Positions 18,434-26,094 of a stretch of DNA of 64,000 nucleotides are shown here, piece by piece. A model generated the notes under the pieces. It saw only the letters and a list, made by a program, of their open reading frames with translations, had not been told where the DNA came from and searched no databases. The position numbers and the translations under genes were made by a program. The DNA lies in contig NZ_FOGI01000008.1 in assembly GCF_900111175.1 (NCBI RefSeq), forward strand, positions 310,001 through 374,000, written 5' to 3'. Origin of the DNA: Actinokineospora terrae. GTDB taxonomy: Bacteria; Actinomycetota; Actinomycetes; Mycobacteriales; Pseudonocardiaceae. Numbering within the stretch: the first letter of the stretch is position 1; the number at the start of each line of letters is the position of its first letter.

Positions 18434-19659
18434 CCGCGTCGGCCGGGATGCTCGCCCCGCTGCGCGTTCCGATGTTCCGCAGGCTGGCCATCGGCCGGGT
18501 GACCACCTACGCGGGCAACGCCGTGGCGCCGGTCGCGCTGGCGTTCGCCGTGCTCGACCTGACCGGGTCGGTGGTGGCCCTCGGCCTGGTCGTCGGCGCC
18601 AGGTCCATCGCGAACGTGCTGCTGCTGCTCATGGGCGGCGTCCTGGCCGACCGGCTCCCGCGCGGGGTCATCCTGCAGGGCGCGAGCCTGGCCGCGGCCG
18701 TGTCGCAGGCGGCGACGGCGCTGTCGGTCCTGCTCGGGTTCGCCTCGATCCCGCTGCTGGTCGTGCTCAGCGTGGTCAACGGCGCCGTCTCCGCGGTCTC
18801 CTTCCCCGCGGCGGCGGCGCTGACCCCGCAGACCGTGCCCGCGCCGCTGCTGCGCCAGGCCAACGCCGTGGTGCGGATGGGCATCAACGCCGCCCTGATC
18901 ACCGGGGCGTCGTTCGGCGGCCTGCTGGCCGCCCTCGCGGGCCCGGGCTGGGCGATGGCGGTGACCGCGGTGGTGTTCCTGGTGGCGTCGTTCTGCTACG
19001 CCAGGGTCCGCGCGCCGGAGATCGCCGCCAGCGAGCCGACCCGCCCGATCGCCGACCTGCGCGCCGGGTGGGCCGAGTTCACCGCCCGCACCTGGGTGTG
19101 GTCGATCGTGCTGGCGTTCATGGTGGTCAACGCCGCGGTCACCGGCGGCATGCAGGTCCTGGGCCCGTCCATCGCCGACGCGACCTTCGGCAGGCTCGCC
19201 TGGGGGTTCGTCCTGGGCGCGCAGACGGTCGGCGCGCTGCTCGGCGCCATCATCGCCAGCCGCTGGCAACCGCGCCGCGCCCTGCTGTTCGGCACCGCCC
19301 TGGTCGCGGTGGAGTCCGTCCCGCTGCTGGTGCTGGCGCACGCGCCCGAGGTCCTGCTGATGCTCGCCGCCATGTTCGTCGGCGGCATCGCGATCGAGCA
19401 GTTCGGCATAGCCTGGGACGTCTCCCTCCAGGAGAACATCCCCCCGGACCGCCTGGCCCGCGTCTACTCCTACGACGCCGTCGGCTCGTTCATCGCCCTC
19501 CCCCTTGGCGAGATCGCCGTGGGCCCGCTGTCCCTGCACTTCGGCACCGCCACCACCCTCACCGCCCTGAGCGCCCTCACCTTCCTGGCCATCCTCGCCG
19601 CCTCCCTCACCCCCAGCGTCAGATCCCTGACCCGCACCCAATCCCCCGCCGTCGCCTGA
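18430..19659 (+). CDS. MFS transporter
   Basis: A 409-residue major-facilitator permease with 12 predicted membrane helices. Between helices 2 and 3 it has GVLADRLPRG, a form of the MFS motif A (G-x3-D-R). It resembles the MFS_3/enterobactin-exporter-like group often annotated as drug or siderophore exporters; the substrate is unknown. The TTG start overlaps the stop of the ArsR gene and is preferred over an internal ATG 8 codons later because of this coupling. Confidence 0.88.
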   Translation: MTASAGMLAPLRVPMFRRLAIGRVTTYAGNAVAPVALAFAVLDLTGSVVALGLVVGARSIANVLLLLMGGVLADRLPRGVILQGASLAAAVSQAATALSVLLGFASIPLLVVLSVVNGAVSAVSFPAAAALTPQTVPAPLLRQANAVVRMGINAALITGASFGGLLAALAGPGWAMAVTAVVFLVASFCYARVRAPEIAASEPTRPIADLRAGWAEFTARTWVWSIVLAFMVVNAAVTGGMQVLGPSIADATFGRLAWGFVLGAQTVGALLGAIIASRWQPRRALLFGTALVAVESVPLLVLAHAPEVLLMLAAMFVGGIAIEQFGIAWDVSLQENIPPDRLARVYSYDAVGSFIALPLGEIAVGPLSLHFGTATTLTALSALTFLAILAASLTPSVRSLTRTQSPAVA

Positions 19660-20130
19660 CTCCGCCCCTGCTCGGAGTCCACCTCGCCTCCTGCACGCCC
19701 GGAGGCGCCCTCCACCCGCGCCGCACCGCACGGTGATCGCCGGGGTTCGATGTCGCGGTCGCCGACGCACTGCCGTCGCACGGTCACCGGTTCCGCGTCT
19801 CGCGCCTGGCGTCTTCCGCGTCTCGCGTCTCGCGTCTCGCGTCTCGCGTCTCGCGTCTCGCGTCTCGCGTCTCGCCAGGATGCCATTCCGCAGGCAGGAA
19901 GCACGCCCGCCCTAATACCCACCCCTCAGCGATGCGCCCCTCCGGCCCGCCCCAACCCACCAGCCACGCTCCACGCCCGCCCCACACACCCTCGGCGGCG
20001 CCCCAGCCTGCCCCAACCCGCGATCACCGCCCCCACCCCACGCACCCGAAACACCTGCCCCAGCAACCCAATCGCGCCCCAGAACGCCCCGTCACCGCGC
20101 CCACCGGCGGCCGCCCACCACCCCGGCCTC
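19660..20130. other. non-coding, C-rich intergenic tract
   Basis: No gene is supported here. The plus strand becomes strongly C-rich and G-poor from about 19920, and the tract ends at repeat copy A. Such C-rich, G-poor RNA downstream of a plus-strand gene is the composition expected of a Rho-dependent termination region (inference). The tract also contains a heptamer tandem repeat. Confidence 0.6.
19817..19875. repeat. heptanucleotide tandem repeat (CGCGTCT, 8 copies)
   Basis: Eight perfect copies of CGCGTCT run from 19817 to 19872, ending in a partial CGC. A related fragment sits near 19793. A 7-bp unit is not a multiple of 3, so copy-number change would shift any frame across it. Confidence 0.95.
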
Positions 20131-20275
20131 GCGCGCGCACGCCAGTCCTGCCCCAGCCCCCACCCACTCCGGGGGGCGTCCCGGTGCCAGTCTATCGGCA
20201 GCCACCGACAGTCGATCTTGGAACGGGCCGCTGAAGATCCACATGTGGATAACTTCTGTCGCTGGAACGGGTGAA
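20131..20275 (+). repeat. dispersed intergenic repeat with DnaA box, copy A
   Basis: First of four ~145-bp copies. In order: CCAGTCC-N3-CCCAGCCCCCACCC; GGGGGGCGTCCC (GCCCCC/GGGGGC stem); a CTAYCGG segment; CGACAG (20206-20211); GATCTT (20214-20219); a variable loop; AAGATC (20234-20239); TGTGGATAA (20244-20252, DnaA box TTATCCACA on the minus strand); CTGTCG (20256-20261); then AACGGGTGAA. CGACAG/CTGTCG and GATCTT/AAGATC are nested inverted repeats. It lies between convergent MFS and marR genes. Confidence 0.9.
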
Positions 20276-20303
20276 TTGCCAGCACACCCGCGGCAAGGAT
20301 GCG

Positions 20304-20425
20304 CAGGTCAGGAGCATGGAGGCCCGCCAGCATCGGCGGCTGGGCAGGAAGTCGTCCGAACGGAGATCGACCAGTAGCGCGCAACGCCGCCGAATGTCCA
20401 CAGTGGATCGAGTCCACAGTGGACC
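20304..20425 (+). repeat. downstream module shared by repeat copies A and B
   Basis: CAGGTCAGGAGCATGG starts 28 nt after copy A (27 nt after copy B). From there the two loci stay alignable in patches, including AAGTCG, GGAGATCRAYC and a closing TCCAYAGTGGA. In copy A the last motif appears twice, as TCCACAGTGGA. Copies C and D lack this part. Confidence 0.6.
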
Positions 20426-20429
20426 CCAC

Positions 20430-20897
20430 CTAGCAAGGAGCGGCGTCAGGGGCGTTGCAGGCTTCGTTGGCGTCCTCGCGGGTGGCGAGTTTGCGGAGCA
20501 GGTCGCGCAGGAGGTCGCGTTCGGGGACGGCGAGCGGGGCGAGGACCTCGTCCTCGACGCGGCGCAGGGCGGCGGCGGTTTCGGCGAAGCTGTCGCGGCC
20601 CGCGGTGGTGGCGGAGAGCAGGCGGGCGCGGCGGTCGGCGGGGTCGGGGCGGCGCTCGACGAGGCCCGCGCGTTCGAGGTCGTCGATCAGGTAGGTCATC
20701 ACGGTCTTGTCGAGGCCGAGGCGGTGGGCGAGGGTCTGCTGGCTGCACGCCTCGCCCTCGATGGCGCTGGTGAGCACCTGGTACCCGCGCGGACCGCCGG
20801 GCAGCCCCGCCAGGACCCGCTCGGCCGAGCGCACGTACCGGCGGAAGACCGCGCCCAGCGCCCACCCCAGGTCCGACTCGACGGCTGGTGTGGTCAC
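20430..20897 (-). CDS. MarR-family transcriptional regulator
   Basis: A 155-residue winged-helix repressor. The recognition region is SQQTLAHRLGLDKTVMTYLIDDLERAGLV, with the MarR wing signature RRPDPADRRARLLSATTAG. Two long helices flank the DNA-binding core, as expected for the dimer. It is divergent from an azoreductase gene, and a perfect-armed inverted repeat in the shared promoter region is its likely operator. TAAGAT lies 6 nt before the GTG start, so its own mRNA is probably leaderless. A redox-active or phenolic ligand is plausible given the target. Confidence 0.92.
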   Translation of the reverse strand: MTTPAVESDLGWALGAVFRRYVRSAERVLAGLPGGPRGYQVLTSAIEGEACSQQTLAHRLGLDKTVMTYLIDDLERAGLVERRPDPADRRARLLSATTAGRDSFAETAAALRRVEDEVLAPLAVPERDLLRDLLRKLATREDANEACNAPDAAPC

Positions 20898-20903
20898 GGT
20901 CGC

Positions 20904-20909
20904 ATCTTA
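20904..20909 (-). promoter_or_regulatory. -10 element for marR (leaderless geometry)
   Basis: TAAGAT on the minus strand with 6 nt to the GTG start codon; no ribosome-binding site is present. Confidence 0.4.
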
Positions 20910-20945
20910 CCGACCCGGGATGGACAGCCGCTTACTCCGCATGCA

Positions 20946-20970
20946 AGATAGTCTGCGTTACAGACGATCT
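20946..20970. promoter_or_regulatory. inverted repeat, probable MarR operator
   Basis: AGATaGTCTG, a 5-nt spacer, and CAGACgATCT: 10-bp arms with one unpaired position, in the marR-azoreductase divergent promoter region. Size and placement are typical of MarR dimer sites. Confidence 0.7.
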
Positions 20971-20988
20971 GAACCACGGAGGACTCCG

Positions 20989-21633
20989 ATGAGCCTGTTC
21001 CGCCTCGACAGCAGCATCCGCCAGGCCGACTCGGTCAGCCGCGCGGTCGCCGACACCGTCACCGAGAACTGGGTGGCCGCGAACCCGACCGGCACCGTCG
21101 TGCGCCGCGACCTGGCCGTCGACGGAGTCCCGAGCACCGCGTGGACCGACGCCGTCGCGGGCGGTCCGACCCCAGCCGACCAGCGGACACCCGCCCAGGC
21201 CGCCGCCGTCGCCCTCGCCACCACCATCGCCGACGAGGTCGCGGCCGCCGACGCGCTGGTCATCGCCACGTCGCTGTACAACTTCGGGACCTCGCAGCAC
21301 CTCAAGACCTGGATCGATCTGCTCATCACCGACCCCCGGTTCGCCCCGGGCCGGCAGCCCCTCACCGGCAAGCCGGTCGCCCTCGTCATCGCCCGCGGCG
21401 GCGGCTACGCCCCCGGCACCCCGCGCGAGGGCTGGGACCACGCCACCCCCTGGCTGATCCGCATCTTCCAGGACGTCCTCGGCGCCACCGTCACCCTCGT
21501 CGAGGCCGACCTGACCCTCGCCGAGGTGGTCCCCGCGATGGCCGACCTCATCCCCCTCGCCCACCAGTCCGCCACCGCCGCCCACGCCCTGGCCGCCACC
21601 ACCGGCAAGTCCTTCGCCACGACCGCGGTCTGA
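20989..21633 (+). CDS. FMN-dependent NADH-azoreductase / flavodoxin-fold NAD(P)H reductase
   Basis: A 214-residue flavodoxin-like reductase. It opens MSLFRLDSSIRQADSVSRAVAD, the FMN-phosphate loop of the AzoR/NQO group. It continues with a TSLYNFGTSQHLKTWIDLL segment, which in AzoR (PMYNFxxPxxLKxWxD) contacts FMN, and VALVIARGGGYAPG. It transfers two electrons from NAD(P)H to quinones or azo compounds. A GGAGGA ribosome-binding site precedes the ATG. The gene is divergent from marR and should be repressed by it until a quinone-like inducer appears. Confidence 0.9.
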   Translation: MSLFRLDSSIRQADSVSRAVADTVTENWVAANPTGTVVRRDLAVDGVPSTAWTDAVAGGPTPADQRTPAQAAAVALATTIADEVAAADALVIATSLYNFGTSQHLKTWIDLLITDPRFAPGRQPLTGKPVALVIARGGGYAPGTPREGWDHATPWLIRIFQDVLGATVTLVEADLTLAEVVPAMADLIPLAHQSATAAHALAATTGKSFATTAV

Positions 21634-21735
21634 CCCAGCCGCGATCTCGATCCACAGCGTCAACCACGCACCTCCCCAATGTCCACACGCGACTCGGGGA
21701 ACGCTCGTCCGCAGGCGCTCCACACCGGAGTGATC

Positions 21736-21755
21736 GACTCGTTGAGTCACGAGTC
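21736..21755. promoter_or_regulatory. inverted repeat and possible promoter upstream of the HsdR-N-like gene
   Basis: GACTCGT, 6 nt, ACGAGTC form a 7-bp hairpin or operator. TTGAGT (21742-21747) and TCGTAA, 16 nt apart, could be the -35 and -10 for the gene starting at 21858; the first hexamer lies inside the inverted repeat, which would suit a repressor site. Confidence 0.35.
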
Positions 21756-21857
21756 GGACACGCTCGTAACACGGTGCCGGGCGGGCTCGACTCTCCGCAC
21801 AGTGGAAATCGAGGGCGTCCGGGTCGCGGGGCGGCGCCCGGGAGTGGCAGGGGGACG

Positions 21858-22991
21858 ATGGAGATCGCGGAGCGGGCTCAGGCCCTGGCGGTGAAGATCC
21901 GCAAGCACAAGGCGGCGATCGAGACCGAGGAAGCGACGAAGAACGCGTTCGTCATGCCGTTCATCAGCGGGGTGCTCGGCTACGACGTGTTCAACCCGGA
22001 CGAGGTGATCCCCGAGTTCACCGCCGATGTCGGCACCAAGCGGGGCGAGAAGATCGACTACGCGATCGTCCACAACGGCCAGGTGCAGGTGCTGGTCGAG
22101 GCGAAGAAGGTCAACGACCCGCTCAAGCTGGAGCACGCCTCGCAGCTGTTCCGGTACTTCTCGGTGACCAACGCCAGGATCGCGGTGCTGACCAACGGCG
22201 AGGTGTACCAGTTCTACACCGACCTCGACGCGCCCAACCGGATGGACGCGAAGCCGTTCCTGGTGCTGGACTTCTCCGACATCGACCCGACGCTGCTGCC
22301 GGAGTTGGCGAAGCTGAGCAAGGAGGCGTTCGACCTCGACTCGGTGATCAGCGCGGCGGGTGAGCTGAAGTACATCGGGCAGATCAAGCGGGCGCTGGCG
22401 GCGGAGTTCCGGGAGCCGTCGGAGGGCTGGGTCCGGTACTTCACGACGAAGGTGTACGACGGGTCGTTCACCCAGAAGGTGCGCGAGCAGTTCACCACGC
22501 TGGTGGACAAGGCGGGCCACCAGTTCGTCAACGAGCAGGTCAACGACCGGCTGAAGAACGCCCTGGGCGGACCCGACACGTTCGTCGCGGTCCCGAGCGC
22601 CCCGCCCGAGCCTGCCGCGGCGGTGGAGGTGGAGACGCCCGCGGACGTGGTGACCACCGAGGACGAACTGGAGGGGTTCCGGATCGTGCGGGCCATCGTG
22701 TGCGCGGCGGTGGGCAGCGACCGGGTGGTGGCCAGGGACACGAAGACGTACTTCGGGGTGCTGCTCGACGACAACAACCGCAGGCCGATCGCCCGGCTGT
22801 GGTTCAACCGGTCGCGGAAGTACCTCGGGGTGTTCGACGAGAACAAGGTGGAGACCCGCGTGGCGATCGACCGCGTGGAAGACATCTACCAGCACGCCGA
22901 CGCCCTGCGAGCCACAGTCGCCCGCTACACCGGCTCGACGACCGGCCTCCCCCAGCCTACGGCGGCGGCACAGCGGGTGGCCGTCGACTAG
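21858..22991 (+). CDS. HsdR-N-like nuclease-domain protein (solitary)
   Basis: A 377-residue protein. Residues 1-~200 match the N-terminal nuclease domain of type I restriction R subunits: the region EKIDYAIVHNGQVQVLVEAKK holds the D...ExK catalytic pattern of PD-(D/E)xK enzymes (D in KIDYAI, E-A-K later). Residues ~200-260 are helical. The C-terminal ~110 residues (FRIVRAIVCAAVG, RPIARLWFNRSRKYLGVF) form a small domain that accompanies HsdR-N in such stand-alone proteins. There is no helicase and no hsdM or hsdS nearby, so it is not a classical restriction system. DNA cleavage is expected from the motif but unproven. The ATG follows GGGGACG. Confidence 0.85.
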   Translation: MEIAERAQALAVKIRKHKAAIETEEATKNAFVMPFISGVLGYDVFNPDEVIPEFTADVGTKRGEKIDYAIVHNGQVQVLVEAKKVNDPLKLEHASQLFRYFSVTNARIAVLTNGEVYQFYTDLDAPNRMDAKPFLVLDFSDIDPTLLPELAKLSKEAFDLDSVISAAGELKYIGQIKRALAAEFREPSEGWVRYFTTKVYDGSFTQKVREQFTTLVDKAGHQFVNEQVNDRLKNALGGPDTFVAVPSAPPEPAAAVEVETPADVVTTEDELEGFRIVRAIVCAAVGSDRVVARDTKTYFGVLLDDNNRRPIARLWFNRSRKYLGVFDENKVETRVAIDRVEDIYQHADALRATVARYTGSTTGLPQPTAAAQRVAVD

Positions 22992-23174
22992 TGCGGAATC
23001 TGGGAACGTTGGCCTGGCAATCGGTGCGGTGAGCTAGCAGTCCGGGTTGCCCCTCCCGTGTCGAGCGGGAGGTGGTGGTCCTGGATGTGCTTGTGGGCCG
23101 TTGTCGATGACCCCAGCGACCGTCGCGTGACGCGGCACTGGCGCCGACCCAGTTGTCCACACAGGACTGGCCGG

Positions 23175-23204
23175 CCCGGGCGGGTCAGCGCTGGCCCGCC
23201 CGGG
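23175..23204 (-). terminator. terminator hairpin after uvrB
   Basis: Perfect 10-bp arms CCCGGGCGGG / CCCGCCCGGG, with a loop containing CAGCGCTG, begin 7 nt past the uvrB stop. No clear U-run follows. Confidence 0.65.
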
Positions 23205-23211
23205 TGCTGGG

Positions 23212-25386
23212 TCAGCGGATGCCTGCGGCGTCCATGCCGCGGAGTTCGCGTTTGAGGTCGTGGATCTCGTCGCGCAGGCGGGCGGCCAGTTCGAACTGGA
23301 GGTCGCGGGCGGCGTTCATCATCTGGTCGGTGAGCTGCTGGACGAGGTCGGCCAGTTCGGCGCGGGGCATGGTCTTGACGTCGCGGTCGGAGACGATGCC
23401 CGCGGACTTGCCGGAGCCCGCCTCGCCGGTGGCGCGCTTGCCGCGGGAGGTGTTGCGGCCGGAGCCGCCGATGGGGACGGTGTCCGACTCGGCCGCCTCC
23501 TCGTAGACCCGGTCGAGGATGTCGGCGATCTTCTTGCGCAGCGGCTGCGGGTCCAGGCCGCGCTCGGTGTTGTACGCGGTCTGCTTGGCGCGGCGCCGGT
23601 CGGTCTCGTCGATGGCGTGCCGCATCGAGTCGGTGATCTTGTCGGCGTACATGTGGACCTGGCCGGAGACGTTGCGGGCGGCGCGGCCGATGGTCTGGAT
23701 CAGCGAGGTGCCGCTGCGCAGGAAGCCCTCCTTGTCCGCGTCGAGGATCGCGACCAGCGACACCTCGGGCAGGTCGAGGCCCTCGCGCAGCAGGTTGATG
23801 CCGATCAGCACGTCGTACTCGCCCGAGCGCAGTTGGCGCAGCAGCTCGATGCGGCGCAGCGTGTCCACCTCGGAGTGCAGGTAGCGGACCCGGATGCCGA
23901 GTTCGAGCAGGTAGTCGGTGAGGTCCTCGGCCATCTTCTTGGTCAGCGTGGTGACCAGGACCCGCTCGTCGCGCTCGGCCCGCTCGCGGATCTCGTGCAC
24001 CAGGTCGTCGATCTGCCCCTCGGTCGGCTTGACCACCACCTCGGGGTCGACCAGCCCGGTCGGCCGGATGACCTGCTCGACGAACTCGCCACCGGCCTGG
24101 CCCATCTCGTACGGTCCCGGCGTCGCCGACAGGTACACCGTCTGGCCGATCCGCTGGGTGAACTCCTCCCAGGTCAGCGGCCGGTTGTCCACCGCGCTGG
24201 GCAGCCGGAAGCCGTGCTCGACCAGGTTGCGCTTGCGGGACATGTCGCCCTCGTACATGCCGCCGATCTGCGGCACCGTCACGTGCGACTCGTCGATGAC
24301 CAGCAGGAAGTCGTCCGGGAAGTAGTCGATCAGGGTGGCGGGCGCGGTACCGCCCGCGCGGCCGTCGATGTGCCGCGAGTAGTTCTCGATGCCGGAGCAG
24401 AACCCGACCTGGCGCATCATCTCCACGTCGTAGCTGGTGCGCATCCGCAGCCGCTGCGCCTCAAGCAGCTTGCCCTGCCGCTCCAGCTCGGCGAGCCGCT
24501 CCTCCAGCTCCTTCTCGATGCCGCCGATCGCGCGTTCCATCCGCTCCGGACCGGCCACGTAGTGCGTCGCCGGGAAGATCCGCAGCTCCGCGCACTCGCG
24601 GACCACGTCGCCGGTGAGCGGGTGCAGGTAGTACAGCTTGTCGATCTCGTCGCCGAAGAACTCGACCCGGATCGCCAGCTCCTCGTAGGCCGGGATGATC
24701 TCCACGGTGTCGCCGCGGACCCGGAAGGTGCCGCGGGCGAAGGCGATGTCGTTGCGCGCGTACTGCACGTCGACCAGCGCGCGCAGGAACGTGTCCCGGT
24801 CGACCTCGCCGCCGACGGTCAGCCCGATCGAGCGGTCCAGGTAGGACTGCGGGGTGCCGAGGCCGTAGATGCACGACACCGAGGCGACCACGATCACGTC
24901 CCGCCGCGACAGCAGGCTCATCGTCGCCGAGTGCCGCAGCCGCTCGACATCGTCGTTGATCGACGAGTCCTTCTCGATGTAGGTGTCGGTCTGCGGGATG
25001 TAGGCCTCTGGCTGGTAGTAGTCGTAGTAGCTGACGAAGTACTCGACCGCGTTGTCCGGGAAGAACTCCCGCAGCTCGTTGGCCAGCTGGGCGGCCAGCG
25101 TCTTGTTCGGCGCCATCACCAGCGTCGGCCGCTGCACCCGCTCCACCAACCACGCCGTGGTCGCCGACTTGCCCGTGCCGGTCGCGCCGAGCAGCACCAC
25201 GTCCTGCTCGCCCGCCCGGATCCGCCGTTCCAGGTCGGCGATCGCGGCGGGCTGGTCGCCCGCGGGCTGGTAGGGCGCGGCCATCCGGAACTTCCCGTCG
25301 GAGCGCGGGATGTCACTGACGGGCCGGTGCTCGGAGTGGGCGAGCACGGGTGCGTTCTGCTGGGATTTCTCGGTCGCGAAAGCCAC
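23212..25386 (-). CDS. uvrB: excinuclease ABC subunit B
   Basis: A 724-residue UvrB. It loads onto damaged DNA with UvrA and recruits UvrC in nucleotide excision repair. It has Walker A GATGTGKSATTAWL, the damage-verification hairpin region YYDYYQPEAYIPQTDTYIEK, helicase motifs through QTIGRAARNVSGQV, and the C-terminal UVR domain (ARDLQFELAARLRDEI). The GTG at 25386 (protein start AFATEK) agrees with actinobacterial homologues; an upstream GTG at 25416 would add 10 residues. The order uvrB, coaE, rpsA, polA, pdtaR across 30 kb mirrors mycobacteria, with insertions. Confidence 0.97.
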   Translation of the reverse strand: MAFATEKSQQNAPVLAHSEHRPVSDIPRSDGKFRMAAPYQPAGDQPAAIADLERRIRAGEQDVVLLGATGTGKSATTAWLVERVQRPTLVMAPNKTLAAQLANELREFFPDNAVEYFVSYYDYYQPEAYIPQTDTYIEKDSSINDDVERLRHSATMSLLSRRDVIVVASVSCIYGLGTPQSYLDRSIGLTVGGEVDRDTFLRALVDVQYARNDIAFARGTFRVRGDTVEIIPAYEELAIRVEFFGDEIDKLYYLHPLTGDVVRECAELRIFPATHYVAGPERMERAIGGIEKELEERLAELERQGKLLEAQRLRMRTSYDVEMMRQVGFCSGIENYSRHIDGRAGGTAPATLIDYFPDDFLLVIDESHVTVPQIGGMYEGDMSRKRNLVEHGFRLPSAVDNRPLTWEEFTQRIGQTVYLSATPGPYEMGQAGGEFVEQVIRPTGLVDPEVVVKPTEGQIDDLVHEIRERAERDERVLVTTLTKKMAEDLTDYLLELGIRVRYLHSEVDTLRRIELLRQLRSGEYDVLIGINLLREGLDLPEVSLVAILDADKEGFLRSGTSLIQTIGRAARNVSGQVHMYADKITDSMRHAIDETDRRRAKQTAYNTERGLDPQPLRKKIADILDRVYEEAAESDTVPIGGSGRNTSRGKRATGEAGSGKSAGIVSDRDVKTMPRAELADLVQQLTDQMMNAARDLQFELAARLRDEIHDLKRELRGMDAAGIR

Positions 25387-25431
25387 GGGAACGAGGTTAC
25401 GCCCGCGCACCGACAATCCGGGATGAGCCGG

Positions 25432-25950
25432 TCAGAAGGGGGGCCAGACCTCGAAGACGTGCTTGTAGGCCAGCCAGGACGAGAGGTCGTGGCGGAAGCG
25501 GCTCAGCTCCTCGAGGGTCTGGTGCACGGTGCACAGCGCCAGGTCGGCGTCGCCGACGCGCAGCACCCGGCCCGCGACCGCGGCGGCGAACTCCTCCGAG
25601 CGCACGATCCTGGCCGTGGTCCCGCCCGGCGCGGCCAGGCCGAGCAGCAGGTCGGTGGTGCGCCAGGTGCGGCCGTCGCGCAGCACCCGGACCGCGGTCA
25701 GCACGCTGGGGCCGCCCTTGGCGTGGCGGGAGCGGGGCTTGCTCTGGGTGAGCCGCAGGTTCAGGTGCGGCAGCAGCCAGGTCACCTCGGCGTCGGAGAA
25801 CGGGTCCTCCGGGGTCGGGCACTCCATGCGCAGGCCCCACCGCTCGACCTGGCAGGTGCGGAGGGTCCGGGTCATCCCGGAGGAGTAGCTGCGTACCGCG
25901 GTGACCGTGTCGACGATGTCGACCAGTTGCGGGGTGATGGCCGTGCCCAC
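25432..25950 (-). CDS. divergent DUF402-like protein
   Basis: A 172-residue protein whose C-terminal half aligns with the neighbouring DUF402 protein: VLRDGRTWRTTDLLLGLAA here against ITRDGQCWRTVDLYLDVLV there, then a shared helical end (HDLSSWLAYKHVFEVW against HDVDAWLAGRGIPAPW). The acidic residues usual in DUF402/FomD phosphatases (YLD) are replaced (LLG), so activity may be lost. Both genes are on the same strand, 145 nt apart, consistent with an old duplication. TACGCT lies 8 nt before the GTG start, suggesting a leaderless message. Confidence 0.7.
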   Translation of the reverse strand: MGTAITPQLVDIVDTVTAVRSYSSGMTRTLRTCQVERWGLRMECPTPEDPFSDAEVTWLLPHLNLRLTQSKPRSRHAKGGPSVLTAVRVLRDGRTWRTTDLLLGLAAPGGTTARIVRSEEFAAAVAGRVLRVGDADLALCTVHQTLEELSRFRHDLSSWLAYKHVFEVWPPF

Positions 25951-26094
25951 GCGGCCAGAGCGTAGTCGCGGACATGCGTTCTGTGACTACCGGGGTCGAT
26001 TCGTTATGTCACAGATCGTGTGCGCTCGGCTATCGGTTGGGCGAAATCTGCTCGCTCGCCGTTCCGAACCGTTGACGCAGAGTCGCCCCAGCCA

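Noticed and set aside
19817..19875. CRISPR array
   Set aside because: Contiguous 7-bp units without spacers; no cas genes.
19750..20274. Plus-strand frame over the heptamer array and repeat copy A
   Set aside because: Composed of translated tandem repeat and C-rich tract; no start signal and no homologue-like features.
20131..20275. Peptides encoded across the dispersed repeat (for example MWIF-GPFQDRLS on the minus strand)
   Set aside because: The frame is open in three copies but substitutions fall on all codon positions and copy C breaks it, so conservation is of the DNA or RNA, not of a protein.
20131..20275. oriC or plasmid origin
   Set aside because: One DnaA box per element, copies scattered over 25 kb, and no dnaA, dnaN or AT-rich unwinding region nearby.
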